Assembly: GCF_010728725.1 (NCBI RefSeq) | Contig: NZ_AP022606.1 | Location: 1,550,001-1,614,000, forward strand | Length of the DNA stretch: 64,000 nucleotides | Direction: 5' to 3' | Source of the DNA: Mycobacterium branderi | GTDB taxonomy: Bacteria > Actinomycetota > Actinomycetes > Mycobacteriales > Mycobacteriaceae | Shown here: one piece after another, positions 41,085 through 51,759 of the stretch | Layout: every line of letters begins with the position of its first letter | Numbering within the stretch: position 1 is the first letter of the stretch | Position numbers and translations under genes: made by a program | The notes under the pieces: model-generated | The model's database searches: none | Seen by the model: only the letters and a program-made list of their open reading frames with translations | Told to the model about the DNA's origin: nothing

Positions 41085-44000
41085 ATGGCGCCCAACCGCG
41101 TCGGGCTGTACAACCCCGCGTTCGAGCATGACTCGTGCGGGGTGGCCATGGTCGTCGACATGCATGGCCGCCGCAGCCGCGACATCGTGGACAAGGCGAT
41201 CACCGCGCTGCTCAACCTCGAGCATCGCGGTGCTCAGGGTGCCGAGCCGCACAGCGGTGACGGCGCCGGCATTCTGATCCAGGTTCCCGACGAGTTCCTG
41301 CGTTCGGTTGTCGACTTCGAGCTGCCGCCGGCGGGCAGCTACGCCACCGGCATCGCGTTTTTGCCGCAATCGTCCAAAGACGCCGCCGCGGCATGTGCGG
41401 CGGTGGAGAAGATCGTGTCCTCCGAGGGTTTGCAGGTGCTCGGCTGGCGCGACGTGCCCACCGACGACTCGTCGCTGGGCGCGTTGTCCCGTGACGCGAT
41501 GCCCACCTTCCGCCAGCTGTTCATCGCCGGCGCCGAGGGCATGACGCTGGAGCGGCGCGCCTACGTGATCCGCAAGCGCGCCGAACACGAACTGGGCACC
41601 AAGGGCCCCGGACAGGACGGCCCCGGACGCGAAACCGTTTATTTCCCAAGCCTTTCCGGTCAGACCCTGGTCTACAAGGGCATGTTGACCACGCCGCAGC
41701 TCAAGGCCTTCTACCTGGACCTGCAGGACGATCGGCTGACCAGTGCGCTGGGCATCGTGCACTCGCGGTTCTCGACCAACACCTTCCCGTCCTGGCCGCT
41801 GGCCCATCCGTTCCGGCGTATTGCCCACAACGGCGAGATCAACACCGTTACCGGCAACGAGAATTGGATGCGCGCCCGGGAGGCGTTGATCCACACCGAC
41901 ATCTTCGGCTCCTACGACGACGTCGACAAGCTGTTCCCGATCTGCACCCCGGGCGCCTCCGACACCGCACGCTTTGACGAGGTGCTCGAACTGCTGCACC
42001 TCGGCGGCCGCAGCCTTGCGCACGCGGTGCTGATGATGATCCCCGAGGCGTGGGAGCGCCACGAGTCGATGGACCCCGCGCGCCGGGCGTTCTACGCCTA
42101 CCACGCATCGCTGATGGAGCCATGGGACGGCCCGGCATCGATGACGTTCACCGACGGCACCATCGTGGGTGCGGTGCTGGACCGCAACGGCCTTCGGCCG
42201 TCGCGGATTTGGGTGACCGACGACGGGCTGGTGGTGATGGCCTCCGAGGCCGGGGTGCTCGACCTCGACCCGTCGAAGGTGGTGCGCCGGATGCGGCTAC
42301 AGCCCGGGCGGATGTTCCTGGTGGACACCGCGCAAGGCCGCATCGTCGACGACGAGGAGATCAAGGCCGAGCTGGCCGCCGAGCACCCGTATCAGGAATG
42401 GCTGGAGCGCGGCCTGATCCCGCTCGACGAGTTGCCGCAGGGCAACTACGTGCGGATGCCGCACCACCGGGTTGTGTTGCGGCAGTTGGTTTTCGGTTAC
42501 ACGTACGAGGAGCTCAACCTGCTGGTGGCGCCGATGGTGCGCACCGGCGCCGAGCCGATCGGCTCGATGGGCACCGACACCCCAGTCGCGGTGCTGTCGG
42601 CGCGGCCGCGGATGCTGTTCGACTACTTCCACCAACTCTTCGCGCAGGTGACCAACCCGCCGCTGGACGCCATCCGTGAAGAGGTAGTGACCAGCCTGCA
42701 CGGCACCCTCGGACCGGAGGGCGACCTGCTCAACCCGGACGAGAACTCTTGTCACCAGATCGTGTTGCCGCAGCCGATTCTGCGCAACCACGAGCTGGCC
42801 AAGCTGATCAACCTTGACCCCGACGTGGAGGTCAACGGCCGCCGACACGGATTGCGGTCCAAGGTGATTCGCTGCCTGTACCCGGTTGCCGACGGCGGCG
42901 TCGGCCTGAAGGAGGCGCTCGACGAGGTGCGCGCACAGACGTCGGCGGCAATTGCCGACGGCGCGCGGATCATCATCTTGAGCGACCGCGAGTCCGACGA
43001 GACCATGGCGCCGATCCCGTCGCTGCTGGCGGTGTCGGCCGTGCATCACCACCTGGTGCGGGAACGCAGCCGCACCAAGGTCGGCCTCGTCGTCGAGTCC
43101 GGCGATGCCCGCGAGGTGCACCACATGGCCATGCTGTGTGGATTCGGGGCCGCGGCGATCAACCCGTACATGGCGTTCGAATCCATCGCGGACATGCTCG
43201 ACCGTGGCGTGATCACCGGGATCGACCGTGAGAAGGCGCTGCAGAACTACATCAAGGCCGCCGGCAAGGGTGTGCTGAAAGTGATGTCCAAGATGGGCAT
43301 TTCGACGCTGGCGTCCTACACCGGTGCGCAACTTTTCCAGGCCGTCGGGGTCTCCGAGGACTTACTCGACGAGTACTTCACCGGATTGACCTGCCCCACC
43401 GGCGGCATCACGCTCGACGACATCGCCGCCGACGTCGCCGCCCGCCACGCGCTGGCGTTTCTGGACCGGCCCAACGAGCGGGCGCACCGCGAACTCGAGG
43501 TGGGCGGGGAATACCAGTGGCGCCGCGAGGGCGAGTACCACCTGTTCAACCCGGACACGGTGTTCAAGCTGCAGCACTCGACCCGCACCGGTCAGTACAA
43601 GATCTTCAAGGAATACACGAAGCTGGTCGACGACCAAAGCGAGCGGATGGCGTCGCTGCGCGGCCTGCTGAAGTTCCGTCAGGGGCTGCGGCCGCCGGTC
43701 CCGCTCGACGAGGTGGAGCCGGCCAGCGAGATCGTCAAACGCTTTGCGACCGGCGCGATGAGCTACGGCTCGATCTCGGCCGAGGCGCACGAGACGCTGG
43801 CCATCGCGATGAACCGGCTGGGCGGCCGGTCCAACTGCGGTGAGGGCGGCGAGCACGTCAGCCGCTACGAACGCGATCCCAACGGCGACTGGCGCCGCAG
43901 CGCGATCAAGCAGGTCGCCTCGGCCCGGTTCGGGGTGACGTCGCACTACCTGACCAACTGCACCGACATCCAGATCAAGATGGCCCAGGGCGCGAAACCC

Positions 44001-45668
44001 GGTGAGGGCGGCCAGCTTCCGGGCGGCAAGGTGTATCCGTGGATTGCCGAGGTTCGCCACTCCACCCCCGGCGTCGGTCTGATCTCGCCGCCGCCGCACC
44101 ACGACATCTACTCGATCGAGGACCTGGCGCAGCTGATCCACGACTTGAAGAACGCCAACCCGGCCGCGCGGATCCACGTCAAGCTGGTCTCCGAGAACGG
44201 GGTGGGCACCGTGGCGGCGGGTGTATCGAAGGCGCACGCCGACGTGGTGCTGATCTCCGGGCACGACGGCGGCACCGGCGCCACGCCGCTGACGTCGATG
44301 AAACACGCCGGCGCGCCATGGGAGTTGGGGCTGGCCGAGACGCAGCAGACGTTGCTGCTCAACGGGTTACGCGACCGGATCGTGGTCCAGGTGGACGGTC
44401 AGCTGAAGACCGGCCGCGACGTGATGATCGCCGCGCTGCTGGGTGCCGAGGAGTTCGGCTTTGCCACCGCGCCGCTGGTGGTGTCCGGCTGCATCATGAT
44501 GCGGGTGTGCCACCTCGACACCTGCCCGGTCGGGGTGGCCACTCAGAACCCGGTGCTTCGGCAGCGGTTCACCGGCAAGCCGGAGTTCGTCGAGAACTTC
44601 TTCCTCTTCATCGCCGAAGAAGTGCGGGAATACATGGCGCAGCTCGGGTTCCGCACGCTCAACGAGGCTGTCGGTCAGGTCGGGTCGCTGGACACCACGC
44701 TGGCCCGCGCGCATTGGAAGGCGCACAAACTCGACCTGACGCCGGTGCTGCACGAGCCGGAGTCGGCGTTCATGAACCAGGACCTGTACTGCAGCTCCAG
44801 CCAGGACCACGGCCTGGACAAGGCGCTGGACCAGCAGCTGATCGTGATGAGCCGCGAGGCGCTGGATTCCGGGACGCCGGTGAGGTTCTCCACCACGATC
44901 GCCAACGTCAACCGCACCGTCGGCACCATGCTCGGACACGAGGTGACGAAAGCCTATGGCGGCCAAGGCCTGCCGGACGGCACCATCGACATCACGTTCG
45001 ACGGGTCGGCCGGCAACAGCTTCGGCGCATTTGTCCCCAAGGGCATCACGCTGCGGGTCTACGGCGACGCCAACGACTACGTCGGCAAGGGTCTGTCCGG
45101 CGGCCGGATCGTGGTGCGCCCGTCCGACGATGCACCGGAGGACTATGTCGCCGAGGACAACATCATCGGCGGCAACGTGATCCTGTTCGGCGCCACCAGC
45201 GGTGAGGCGTTCCTGCGGGGAGTGGTCGGCGAGCGCTTCGCCGTGCGCAACTCGGGAGCCCACGCCGTGGTCGAAGGTGTCGGCGACCATGGCTGCGAGT
45301 ACATGACCGGAGGCAAGGTGGTCATCCTCGGCCAGACCGGACGCAACTTCGCGGCCGGCATGTCCGGCGGTGTGGCCTATGTGTACGACCCCGACACCGT
45401 GTTCCCCGACCACCTCAACACCGAGATGGTGGAATTGGAGAGCCTCGACGAGGATGACCTGGAGTGGCTGCATGACATGATCCAGGCCCACGTCGACAAC
45501 ACCGATTCCACTGTCGGTCAGCGCATTCTGGCCGACTGGGCGACGCAGCAGCGGTGCTTTGTCAAGGTGATGCCCCGCGACTACAAGCAGGTTCTAAAGG
45601 CGATTGCCGAGGCCGAGCGCAGCGGCACCGATGTCGACGAGGCGATCATGGCGGCAGCGCATGGCTGA
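41085..45668 (+). CDS. gltB: Glutamate synthase large subunit
   Basis: GltB makes glutamate from glutamine and 2-oxoglutarate. The 1527-residue protein, same length as in M. tuberculosis, has a class II amidotransferase domain whose nucleophile is Cys18 ([10 protein letters not shown]) after a short propeptide, a central domain, an FMN-binding synthase domain ([30 protein letters not shown], and the 3Fe-4S cysteines in [15 protein letters not shown]), and a C-terminal beta-helix with repeated GG motifs. The ATG at 41085 ([13 protein letters not shown]) is preferred to the extended frame. It overlaps gltD by eight bases. Confidence 0.97.
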   Translation: MAPNRVGLYNPAFEHDSCGVAMVVDMHGRRSRDIVDKAITALLNLEHRGAQGAEPHSGDGAGILIQVPDEFLRSVVDFELPPAGSYATGIAFLPQSSKDAAAACAAVEKIVSSEGLQVLGWRDVPTDDSSLGALSRDAMPTFRQLFIAGAEGMTLERRAYVIRKRAEHELGTKGPGQDGPGRETVYFPSLSGQTLVYKGMLTTPQLKAFYLDLQDDRLTSALGIVHSRFSTNTFPSWPLAHPFRRIAHNGEINTVTGNENWMRAREALIHTDIFGSYDDVDKLFPICTPGASDTARFDEVLELLHLGGRSLAHAVLMMIPEAWERHESMDPARRAFYAYHASLMEPWDGPASMTFTDGTIVGAVLDRNGLRPSRIWVTDDGLVVMASEAGVLDLDPSKVVRRMRLQPGRMFLVDTAQGRIVDDEEIKAELAAEHPYQEWLERGLIPLDELPQGNYVRMPHHRVVLRQLVFGYTYEELNLLVAPMVRTGAEPIGSMGTDTPVAVLSARPRMLFDYFHQLFAQVTNPPLDAIREEVVTSLHGTLGPEGDLLNPDENSCHQIVLPQPILRNHELAKLINLDPDVEVNGRRHGLRSKVIRCLYPVADGGVGLKEALDEVRAQTSAAIADGARIIILSDRESDETMAPIPSLLAVSAVHHHLVRERSRTKVGLVVESGDAREVHHMAMLCGFGAAAINPYMAFESIADMLDRGVITGIDREKALQNYIKAAGKGVLKVMSKMGISTLASYTGAQLFQAVGVSEDLLDEYFTGLTCPTGGITLDDIAADVAARHALAFLDRPNERAHRELEVGGEYQWRREGEYHLFNPDTVFKLQHSTRTGQYKIFKEYTKLVDDQSERMASLRGLLKFRQGLRPPVPLDEVEPASEIVKRFATGAMSYGSISAEAHETLAIAMNRLGGRSNCGEGGEHVSRYERDPNGDWRRSAIKQVASARFGVTSHYLTNCTDIQIKMAQGAKPGEGGQLPGGKVYPWIAEVRHSTPGVGLISPPPHHDIYSIEDLAQLIHDLKNANPAARIHVKLVSENGVGTVAAGVSKAHADVVLISGHDGGTGATPLTSMKHAGAPWELGLAETQQTLLLNGLRDRIVVQVDGQLKTGRDVMIAALLGAEEFGFATAPLVVSGCIMMRVCHLDTCPVGVATQNPVLRQRFTGKPEFVENFFLFIAEEVREYMAQLGFRTLNEAVGQVGSLDTTLARAHWKAHKLDLTPVLHEPESAFMNQDLYCSSSQDHGLDKALDQQLIVMSREALDSGTPVRFSTTIANVNRTVGTMLGHEVTKAYGGQGLPDGTIDITFDGSAGNSFGAFVPKGITLRVYGDANDYVGKGLSGGRIVVRPSDDAPEDYVAEDNIIGGNVILFGATSGEAFLRGVVGERFAVRNSGAHAVVEGVGDHGCEYMTGGKVVILGQTGRNFAAGMSGGVAYVYDPDTVFPDHLNTEMVELESLDEDDLEWLHDMIQAHVDNTDSTVGQRILADWATQQRCFVKVMPRDYKQVLKAIAEAERSGTDVDEAIMAAAHG

Positions 45669-47127
45669 TCCGAAGGGCTTTCTGAAATACACCCACCGCG
45701 AGACACCCAAACGTCGACCGGTGGAACTGCGGCTGCGCGACTGGAAGGAAGTCTACGAGGACTTCTCGCACGAGACGCTGCAGCAGCAGGCGACCCGCTG
45801 CATGGACTGCGGAATTCCGTTCTGCCACAACGGCTGCCCACTGGGCAACCTGATCCCGGAATGGAACGACCTGACCCGCACCGGCCGGTGGCGCGACGCG
45901 ATCGAACGACTGCACGCCACCAACAACTTTCCCGACTTCACCGGTCGGCTCTGCCCGGCCCCGTGTGAGTCGTCGTGTGTGCTGGGCATCAACCAGGACC
46001 CGGTGACCATCAAGCAGATCGAGTTGGAGATCATCGACAACGCCTTCGACGAGGGCTGGGTGGTGCCGCTGCCACCGGATCGGCTGACCGGCAAGACGGT
46101 TGCTGTGGTGGGGTCCGGTCCGGCCGGTCTGGCCGCTGCGCAGCAACTGACCCGGGCCGGGCACCGCGTGACCGTGTTCGAGCGTGCCGACCGGATCGGT
46201 GGGCTGCTGCGCTACGGGATCCCCGAGTTCAAGATGGAAAAGCGGCACCTGAATCGGCGGCTGGACCAGATGAAGGCCGAGGGCACCGAGTTTCGTGCCG
46301 GGGTCAACGTCGGGGTCGACATCACCGCCGACCAACTGCGCGCCGACTTCGACGCGGTGGTGCTGGCCGGCGGCGCAACCGCCTGGCGCGATCTGCCCAT
46401 CCCTGGCCGCGAACTCGACGGCATCCATCAGGCCATGGAATTCCTGCCGTGGGCCAATCGGGTGCAAGAAGGCGACGACGTTCTGGGGCCGGACGGGCAG
46501 CCGCCGATCACCGCCAAGGGCAAGAAGGTCATCATCATCGGGGGCGGCGACACCGGCGCCGACTGCCTGGGCACCGTGCACCGCCAGGGCGCGGTCAGCG
46601 TGCACCAGTTCGAGATCATGCCGCGCCCGCCGGACACCCGCGCCCCGTCGACGCCGTGGCCGATGTACGAGCTGATGTTCCGGGTGTCCGCCGCCCACGA
46701 AGAAGGCGGTGAGCGGGTGTTCTCGGTCAACACCGAGGAATTCGTCGGCCGCGACGGGCACGTCACCGCGCTCAAGGTGCACGAGGTGACGATGCAGGAC
46801 GGCAAGTTCGTCAAGGTCGAGGGCAGCGACTTCGAAATCGAAGCCGACCTGGTGTTGCTGGCGATGGGCTTTGTCGGGCCGGAGAAGTCCGGCCTGCTGA
46901 CCGATCTCGGGGTGGAGTTCACCGAGCGCGGCAACGTCGCGCGCGGGGACGACTACGAAACCTCGGTGCCGGGCGTCTACGTTGCCGGTGACATGGGACG
47001 CGGCCAGTCACTGATCGTCTGGGCGATTGCCGAGGGCCGCGCCGCCGCGGCGGCGGTGGATCGCTTCCTGATGGGCCAAAGCGCGCTGCCGGCGCCCATC
47101 AAACCCACCGCAGCACCACAACGCTAG
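45661..47127 (+). CDS. gltD: Glutamate synthase small subunit
   Basis: GltD passes electrons from NADPH through FAD and Fe-S clusters to GltB. The 488-residue protein has N-terminal cysteine motifs [17 protein letters not shown] and [12 protein letters not shown], an FAD-binding [13 protein letters not shown], and a NADPH-binding [11 protein letters not shown], ending with [17 protein letters not shown]. The ATG at 45661 lies inside the gltB end, so translation is coupled. Confidence 0.97.
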   Translation: MADPKGFLKYTHRETPKRRPVELRLRDWKEVYEDFSHETLQQQATRCMDCGIPFCHNGCPLGNLIPEWNDLTRTGRWRDAIERLHATNNFPDFTGRLCPAPCESSCVLGINQDPVTIKQIELEIIDNAFDEGWVVPLPPDRLTGKTVAVVGSGPAGLAAAQQLTRAGHRVTVFERADRIGGLLRYGIPEFKMEKRHLNRRLDQMKAEGTEFRAGVNVGVDITADQLRADFDAVVLAGGATAWRDLPIPGRELDGIHQAMEFLPWANRVQEGDDVLGPDGQPPITAKGKKVIIIGGGDTGADCLGTVHRQGAVSVHQFEIMPRPPDTRAPSTPWPMYELMFRVSAAHEEGGERVFSVNTEEFVGRDGHVTALKVHEVTMQDGKFVKVEGSDFEIEADLVLLAMGFVGPEKSGLLTDLGVEFTERGNVARGDDYETSVPGVYVAGDMGRGQSLIVWAIAEGRAAAAAVDRFLMGQSALPAPIKPTAAPQR

Positions 47128-47216
47128 TCACTTCTGACTCAGCCAAAACATTTGATAAATAGCTCGGCGCGTCTTACTCTGTTTGCCAGACGTTGGGTGT
47201 GTAATAGCCCGATGTG

Positions 47217-47237
47217 GGCGCCACCGAGCGTGGCGCC
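47217..47237. repeat. Hairpin upstream of the 46-aa gene
   Basis: GGCGCCAC and GTGGCGCC form a perfect 8-bp stem with loop CGAGC, followed by TCGGTTTGG. It may be a weak terminator of gltBD or a leader structure of the small gene that starts 35 bases later. Confidence 0.45.
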
Positions 47238-47271
47238 TCGGTTTGGTTGACCGACCGCAGGAGTGATCACT

Positions 47272-47412
47272 GTGCATATCAACCCAGTGCCCCGGTCGCG
47301 GGTGGGGCGAATCGCCTGGTCATGGTTTCGGCATCCGGTTAAGAGCCGTGAGTTTCCCGCGCGTCACGAACGTCTGGTAACCGCGGAAGAACTCCTGCGT
47401 TTTGGCGTTTGA
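47272..47412 (+). CDS. 46-aa unrecognised small basic protein
   Basis: A GTG at 47272 opens a 46-codon frame with AGGAG at 47259-47263, eight bases upstream. The product begins VHINPVPRSRVGRIAWSW, continues with FRHPVKSREFPARHERLV and ends AEELLRFGV. It is basic, has two tryptophans and no membrane segment. I do not recognise it. The ribosome-binding site and a plausible folded length support it; third-position GC is lower than in neighbouring genes, so confidence is moderate. It lies between gltD and the convergent oxidoreductase gene. Confidence 0.5.
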   Translation: MHINPVPRSRVGRIAWSWFRHPVKSREFPARHERLVTAEELLRFGV

Positions 47413-47500
47413 TGCCTTCCCGCTAGCCGGTCCGAGGATCTCGCGGGTTTGCTCTACTTGATCAAGCTGTTATCTGGCGTCGTCGGCTTTGTGACCGGGC

Positions 47501-48349
47501 TCACGTGGTCAACCCTGAATCCCGGATCGCTTCGGCCAGCGGTTCGAGCACGGCTGGGTCGTGCGGCGGAGTGATGTACACGATCCCCAGATCCAGCCCC
47601 TCGGCGGCCAGCGCGGCGGCGTCGTCGACGACCTTCTGGTAATTGCGGTCCGGGTCCAGGCGCAGGTGTGCCGACAGCATGATTTCTTTCGGATCGCGCC
47701 CGATGTCGGCGCAATGTGACGCCAGCACGTCGCGCTTGCGCGCGAACTCCTCGGGCGGGCCGCCGACGAAATTCCAGTGCTGGGCATATCTGGCGGTGAT
47801 CCGCAGCGTGCGCTTCTCGCCGCTGCCGCCGATGCAGATGGGCGGGTGCGGGCGCTGCGGGCCCTTGGGCTCGTTGCGGGCGGCTTTGAGCTGGTAGTAC
47901 TTGCCGTCGAAGTCGGTCGTTTCCTGACTGAGCAGGCTGGTCAGCACCTCACAAGCCTCTTCGAACCGGTCGAATCGTTCCTTGAGGCTGCCCAGCTCGA
48001 TGCCGTAGGCGCCGGACTCCTCCTCGTTCCAGCCGGCGCCGATGCCCAGCTCCAGCCGGCCGTCGGAGATGATGTCGAGCGCGGCGGCCATGTTGGCCAG
48101 CACCGCGGGGTGGCGGTAGTGGATGCCGGTGACCAGCGTGCCTAGCCGCAGCCGGGTGGTGGCCTGGGCGAGGGCGGTGAGCGTGGTCCAGCCCTCCAAG
48201 CAGGGTCCGGTGGAATCGGAAAAGATCGGGTAGAAGTGGTCGAACGTCCAGCCGGACTCGTAGACGTCGATGTCGTCGGCCGCTTTCCAGACGGCCAACA
48301 TCTGTGCCCACGTGGTGTCTTGCGGTGAGGTCTTGAACGCGAATCGCAT
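47501..48349 (-). CDS. LLM-class F420-dependent oxidoreductase
   Basis: The 282-residue protein has the luciferase-like TIM-barrel pattern: WKAADDIDVYESGWTFDHFYP at the start, ATTRLRLGTLVTGIHYRHPAVLA, and GRLELGIGAGWNEEE. Many mycobacterial members use F420 rather than FMN; that is inferred from the family. Substrate unknown. The ATG at 48349 begins MRFAFKTSPQ; the frame stays open far upstream through two other genes, but those residues are shadow. Confidence 0.88.
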   Translation of the reverse strand: MRFAFKTSPQDTTWAQMLAVWKAADDIDVYESGWTFDHFYPIFSDSTGPCLEGWTTLTALAQATTRLRLGTLVTGIHYRHPAVLANMAAALDIISDGRLELGIGAGWNEEESGAYGIELGSLKERFDRFEEACEVLTSLLSQETTDFDGKYYQLKAARNEPKGPQRPHPPICIGGSGEKRTLRITARYAQHWNFVGGPPEEFARKRDVLASHCADIGRDPKEIMLSAHLRLDPDRNYQKVVDDAAALAAEGLDLGIVYITPPHDPAVLEPLAEAIRDSGLTT

Positions 48350-48379
48350 TGTCCGACCGTAGCTACACTCGACCGCACC

Positions 48380-48808
48380 ATGGAACTCGGTATCGACACC
48401 AAGATCACGCTGCTGGCGGCCGGTCTGATCTTTCTGCTGGCGCTGTGCCTCGGTGTCTGGAAGTACCGGCAGATCATGACCGCCGAGGATCATCGCGCGC
48501 ACCCGTACGTCGACATCGCGCATCGCGCGGCTCTGCTGTATTCGTTTGCCACTCTGCTGGCGGCGGTCTTCGTCGAGCTGAGCGCCTGGCCGACGTGGGT
48601 GAACCTGGTCGCGGCGATGGTGCTGGTGTTCTTCTTCGTCGGCGCGATCCTGAGCTACATCGTGCATGGGGCGCGACGGGACACCACCAACCAGTTCGAC
48701 CATGCCGATCGCGGGTTGGTCGTGTCGATGGCGTTTTTGATACTCGGTGAGATCGGTGGCTTCGGGGTGTTGCTGGCCGGGTTCGTCGCGGGGCAGCTGG
48801 TGAGCTGA
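48380..48808 (+). CDS. Four-helix membrane protein of unknown function
   Basis: The 142-residue protein has four predicted membrane helices (about residues 8-27, 52-70, 73-95 and 112-138). Between them lie a short charged loop (YRQIMTAEDHRAHPYVDIAHR) and RDTTNQFDHADRG. It is four bases from the PHP gene and starts 30 bases from the divergent oxidoreductase. M. tuberculosis has a short membrane protein, Rv3857c, at this place; this may be the intact form. Confidence 0.75.
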   Translation: MELGIDTKITLLAAGLIFLLALCLGVWKYRQIMTAEDHRAHPYVDIAHRAALLYSFATLLAAVFVELSAWPTWVNLVAAMVLVFFFVGAILSYIVHGARRDTTNQFDHADRGLVVSMAFLILGEIGGFGVLLAGFVAGQLVS

Positions 48809-48811
48809 GCC

Positions 48812-49822
48812 ATGGATCCGGTAGCGGCGCTGCGGCAGATCGCCTACTACAAGGACAGGGCGCGCGAGGACCCGCGTCGTGTGATGGCCTACCGCAATGC
48901 CGCCGACATCGTCGAAGCCCTCAGCGACGAAGAGCGCGAGCGGCACGGGCAGGCAAACAGCTGGCAGTCGCTGCCGGGCATCGGGCCGAAGACCGCCAAG
49001 GTGATCGACCAGGCCTGGTCCGGCCGCGAACCGGACTACCTCGTCGAATTGCGTGCTGCTGCAACCGATCTCGGTGGCGGCGACATCCGGGCCGCGCTGC
49101 GCGGCGATCTGCACCTGCACTCGAACTGGTCGGACGGATCGGCGCGGATCGACGAGATGATGGCCACTGCGGTAGCGCTGGGCCACGAGTACTGCGCGCT
49201 CACCGATCACTCGCCGCGGCTGACGATCGCCAACGGGCTGTCGCCGGAACGGCTTCGAAAGCAGCTCGACGTGATCGACGGGCTGCGTGAGCAGTTCGCG
49301 CCGATGCGCATCCTCACCGGGATCGAAGTCGACATCCTCGAGGACGGCAGCCTGGATCAGGAACCCGAACTGTTGGAACGCCTCGACATCGTGGTGGCCA
49401 GCGTGCACTCGAAACTGTCGATGGATTCGGCGTCGATGACGCGCCGCATGGTGCGAGCCGTCAGCAACGAGCACACAGACGTCCTCGGCCATTGCACCGG
49501 TCGGCTGGTCGCGGGCAATCGCGGCATCCGCCCGGAGTCCAAGTTCGACGCCGAGGCGGTGTTCACCGCCTGCCGGGATCACGGCACCGCGGTGGAGATC
49601 AACTCACGGCCCGAGCGGCGCGATCCGCCGAGCCGCTTACTGAACCTTGCGCTGGAAATCGGCTGCGATTTCAGCATCGACACCGATGCGCACGCTCCGG
49701 GCCAGCTCGACTTCCTCGGCTACGGCGCGCAGCGGGCCATGGACGCCGGCGTGCCCGTCGACCGGATCGTCAACACCTGGCCGGTCGACAAGCTGCTCGC
49801 GTGGACGGGGTCAGTCCGGTAG
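48812..49822 (+). CDS. PHP-domain phosphoesterase with N-terminal helix-hairpin-helix
   Basis: The 336-residue protein (Rv3856c orthologue) resembles the C-terminal part of PolX-type polymerases. The N-terminus has helical VMAYRNAADIVEAL and a helix-hairpin-helix LPGIGPKTAKVI (about 51-62). The PHP domain follows with metal ligands in DLHLHSNWSDG, ALTDHSPRL, GIEVDIL, VVASVHSKL, DVLGHCTGR and IDTDAHAPGQ. A nuclease or phosphatase role in DNA metabolism is inferred; it lies beside a translesion polymerase, with which it overlaps convergently by 12 bases. Confidence 0.87.
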   Translation: MDPVAALRQIAYYKDRAREDPRRVMAYRNAADIVEALSDEERERHGQANSWQSLPGIGPKTAKVIDQAWSGREPDYLVELRAAATDLGGGDIRAALRGDLHLHSNWSDGSARIDEMMATAVALGHEYCALTDHSPRLTIANGLSPERLRKQLDVIDGLREQFAPMRILTGIEVDILEDGSLDQEPELLERLDIVVASVHSKLSMDSASMTRRMVRAVSNEHTDVLGHCTGRLVAGNRGIRPESKFDAEAVFTACRDHGTAVEINSRPERRDPPSRLLNLALEIGCDFSIDTDAHAPGQLDFLGYGAQRAMDAGVPVDRIVNTWPVDKLLAWTGSVR

Positions 49823-51019
49823 GTGGGGCATCTCCAGACCGGGATCGCGGCCGACCGAGACGCCACGCGTCAGCGCGGCCTTGCCGTAGCGGTCGCGCAC
49901 CCGGTCGACCGCCGCGTCGATGGCCGGTGGCCGCGCATCGGCCGTGGTGAACGGCAGCAGTAACTGCTCGGCGCCACTGCGGTCGATCTCGGCCACCGCG
50001 AACCCGACCAGGGTCAGTCCGCGCTCGGCGATCAGCGGCGCCGCCGACGCGACGAGGTGCCGGGCGGCGGCCAGGATGATCGGTGTCGACGAGGTGGCCC
50101 ACGGCAACGTGTGCGACCGGCTGGCCCGGGTGAAGTCGTCGAACCGCAGGCGCAGCACCACCGTGCGGCCGGTGCGGCCGGCCTTGCGCATCCGACCGGC
50201 GATCCGGTCGATCAGGGTGATGACGACGGCGTCGATCTCCGCCGCCGACATGCTGTTGCCGGCCCGGCCCAATGCTCGCTGGGCGCCGATCGAGCGACGG
50301 CGCACGGCGGTGCTGACCCGGCGACGGTCGAGATTGCGGGAGAGCGCATACAGCTGGTGACCCATCGCCCTGCCGATCAGCGAGGCCAGCATCGACTCGC
50401 TGAGCTCGGCGACGTCGGCGACGGTTTCGAGGCCGTGGGCACGCAACTTCTCCGCGGTTACCGCGCCCACGCCCCACAGCCGGCGCACCGGCAGCGGATG
50501 CAGGAACGCGAGCTCGCGTTCGGGCGGCACAAGCAGCAACCCGTCGGGTTTGGCTTCGCGGCTGGCGACCTTCGCCAAGAACTTCGTCCGGGCGATCCCG
50601 ACCGTGATCGGCAGTCCGACGCGCTCGCGCACGTCGTCGCGTAACCGGGCCGCGATCTGGACCGGTGAGCCCGAAACTCGTTGCAGCCCAGACACATCCA
50701 GGAACGCTTCGTCCACCGAGATCGGCTCCACCCACGGAGTGGTATCGCGGAAAACGTCGAACACCGCGTCGCTGGCCCGCATGTAGGCGCTCATCCGCGG
50801 CGGCACGACTATCGCATGCGGGCACAGCCGCCGCGCCTGTCCGCCGCCCATCGCGGTGCGCACGCCGTAGGCCTTGGCCTCATAGCTGGCGGCCAGCACC
50901 ACCCCGCCGCCGACGATCACCGGTCGGCCGCGCAGCGCGGGGTCGTCGCGCTGTTCGACCGACGCGTAGAACGAGTCCAGGTCCGCATGCAGAATCGATG
51001 CCTCCGAGGGCACGAACAT
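49811..51019 (-). CDS. dinB3: DNA polymerase IV, DinB3-like Y-family polymerase
   Basis: The 402-residue protein is a Y-family translesion polymerase. It has LHADLDSFYASVE with catalytic Asp13, the second catalytic motif SVDEAFLD, the fingers region SYEAKAYGVRTAM, a thumb helix-hairpin-helix (PVRRLWGVGAVTAEKLRAHG) and a little-finger domain. Near the C-terminus QLLLPF resembles a beta-clamp-binding motif. Position next to ethR matches M. smegmatis dinB3; M. tuberculosis has dinB1 and dinB2 but lacks this gene. Confidence 0.85.
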   Translation of the reverse strand: MFVPSEASILHADLDSFYASVEQRDDPALRGRPVIVGGGVVLAASYEAKAYGVRTAMGGGQARRLCPHAIVVPPRMSAYMRASDAVFDVFRDTTPWVEPISVDEAFLDVSGLQRVSGSPVQIAARLRDDVRERVGLPITVGIARTKFLAKVASREAKPDGLLLVPPERELAFLHPLPVRRLWGVGAVTAEKLRAHGLETVADVAELSESMLASLIGRAMGHQLYALSRNLDRRRVSTAVRRRSIGAQRALGRAGNSMSAAEIDAVVITLIDRIAGRMRKAGRTGRTVVLRLRFDDFTRASRSHTLPWATSSTPIILAAARHLVASAAPLIAERGLTLVGFAVAEIDRSGAEQLLLPFTTADARPPAIDAAVDRVRDRYGKAALTRGVSVGRDPGLEMPHLPD

Positions 51020-51043
51020 ATGTTCGCATACGGGGCCGACAGG

Positions 51044-51682
51044 TTAGCTGGGTTCGTTGTAGATGCTGGTGACCCAGATGTGGACCAGCGTGTCGAGCAA
51101 CTGCTCGTCGGGCACCGACGGACGCTCCCGGGCGAACGAGGTCAGCATCACCTTCTCGTTGAGCAGGTTGAGCGCCGCGGACAGGTCGCGGGCCGGCAGC
51201 GTCACCGGCGCGGCGCCGCGGGAACGTTCGGCTTCGATCACCACGGCGATGTGGTCGACCCACTTCTGCATGAACTTCGACCACAAGTCGCCGATGTCCT
51301 TGTTGGTGCGCGCCGCGTCTGCAGCCAGCGACACCGCGCGGTGCGACCCGAACGTCTCGACGAAGAGGTTGATGCCGGTGCGCCACAACGTCTTGATGTC
51401 GGCCGGCGGATTGGCGACCATCCCCTCCAGCGCCGAGTCGGCCTCCACGATCACCCGCTCGAACAGGGTGAGCAGAACGGCGTCCTTGGACGGGAAATAG
51501 AAGTAGAAGGTCGGACGGGACAACCCGGCGCCTTTAGCCAGGTCATCCACCGAAATCTCGGCCAGCGGACGCTCGGCCAGCAGCCGCTCGGCGGTAGCCA
51601 GAATCGCGAACTCACGGTCGTCGCCCGACGGGCGGGTGGAACGCCGCGCGCGGGGCGCGCGCGCCGGACTGGTGGTGGTCAC
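51044..51682 (-). CDS. ethR: TetR-family repressor EthR
   Basis: EthR represses ethA and so controls activation of ethionamide. The 212-residue protein has the TetR helix-turn-helix in ISVDDLAKGAGLSRPTFYF and the ligand-binding helices with NPPADIKTLWRTGINLF, ending HIWVTSIYNEPS like M. tuberculosis EthR. The GTG at 51682 (VTTTSPARAPRARRS) fits the orthologue; the frame upstream runs across the operator. It is divergent from ethA. Confidence 0.95.
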   Translation of the reverse strand: MTTTSPARAPRARRSTRPSGDDREFAILATAERLLAERPLAEISVDDLAKGAGLSRPTFYFYFPSKDAVLLTLFERVIVEADSALEGMVANPPADIKTLWRTGINLFVETFGSHRAVSLAADAARTNKDIGDLWSKFMQKWVDHIAVVIEAERSRGAAPVTLPARDLSAALNLLNEKVMLTSFARERPSVPDEQLLDTLVHIWVTSIYNEPS

Positions 51683-51701
51683 GACCGCTACTTTACACGG
51701 C

Positions 51702-51746
51702 GTTGAGAAACTCAACAGTGTGTTGACGAAATCAACACTGCGTTGA
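51702..51746. promoter_or_regulatory. EthR operator with 20-bp periodic repeats
   Basis: GTTGAGAAACTCAAC (51702-51716), GTTGACGAAATCAAC (51722-51736) and a half-site GTTGA (51742-51746) start exactly 20 bases apart in the 77-base ethR-ethA spacer. The last half-site lies on the likely ethA -10 region, so bound EthR would block it. Confidence 0.85.
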
Positions 51747-51759
51747 TACCGTCGGTTAC

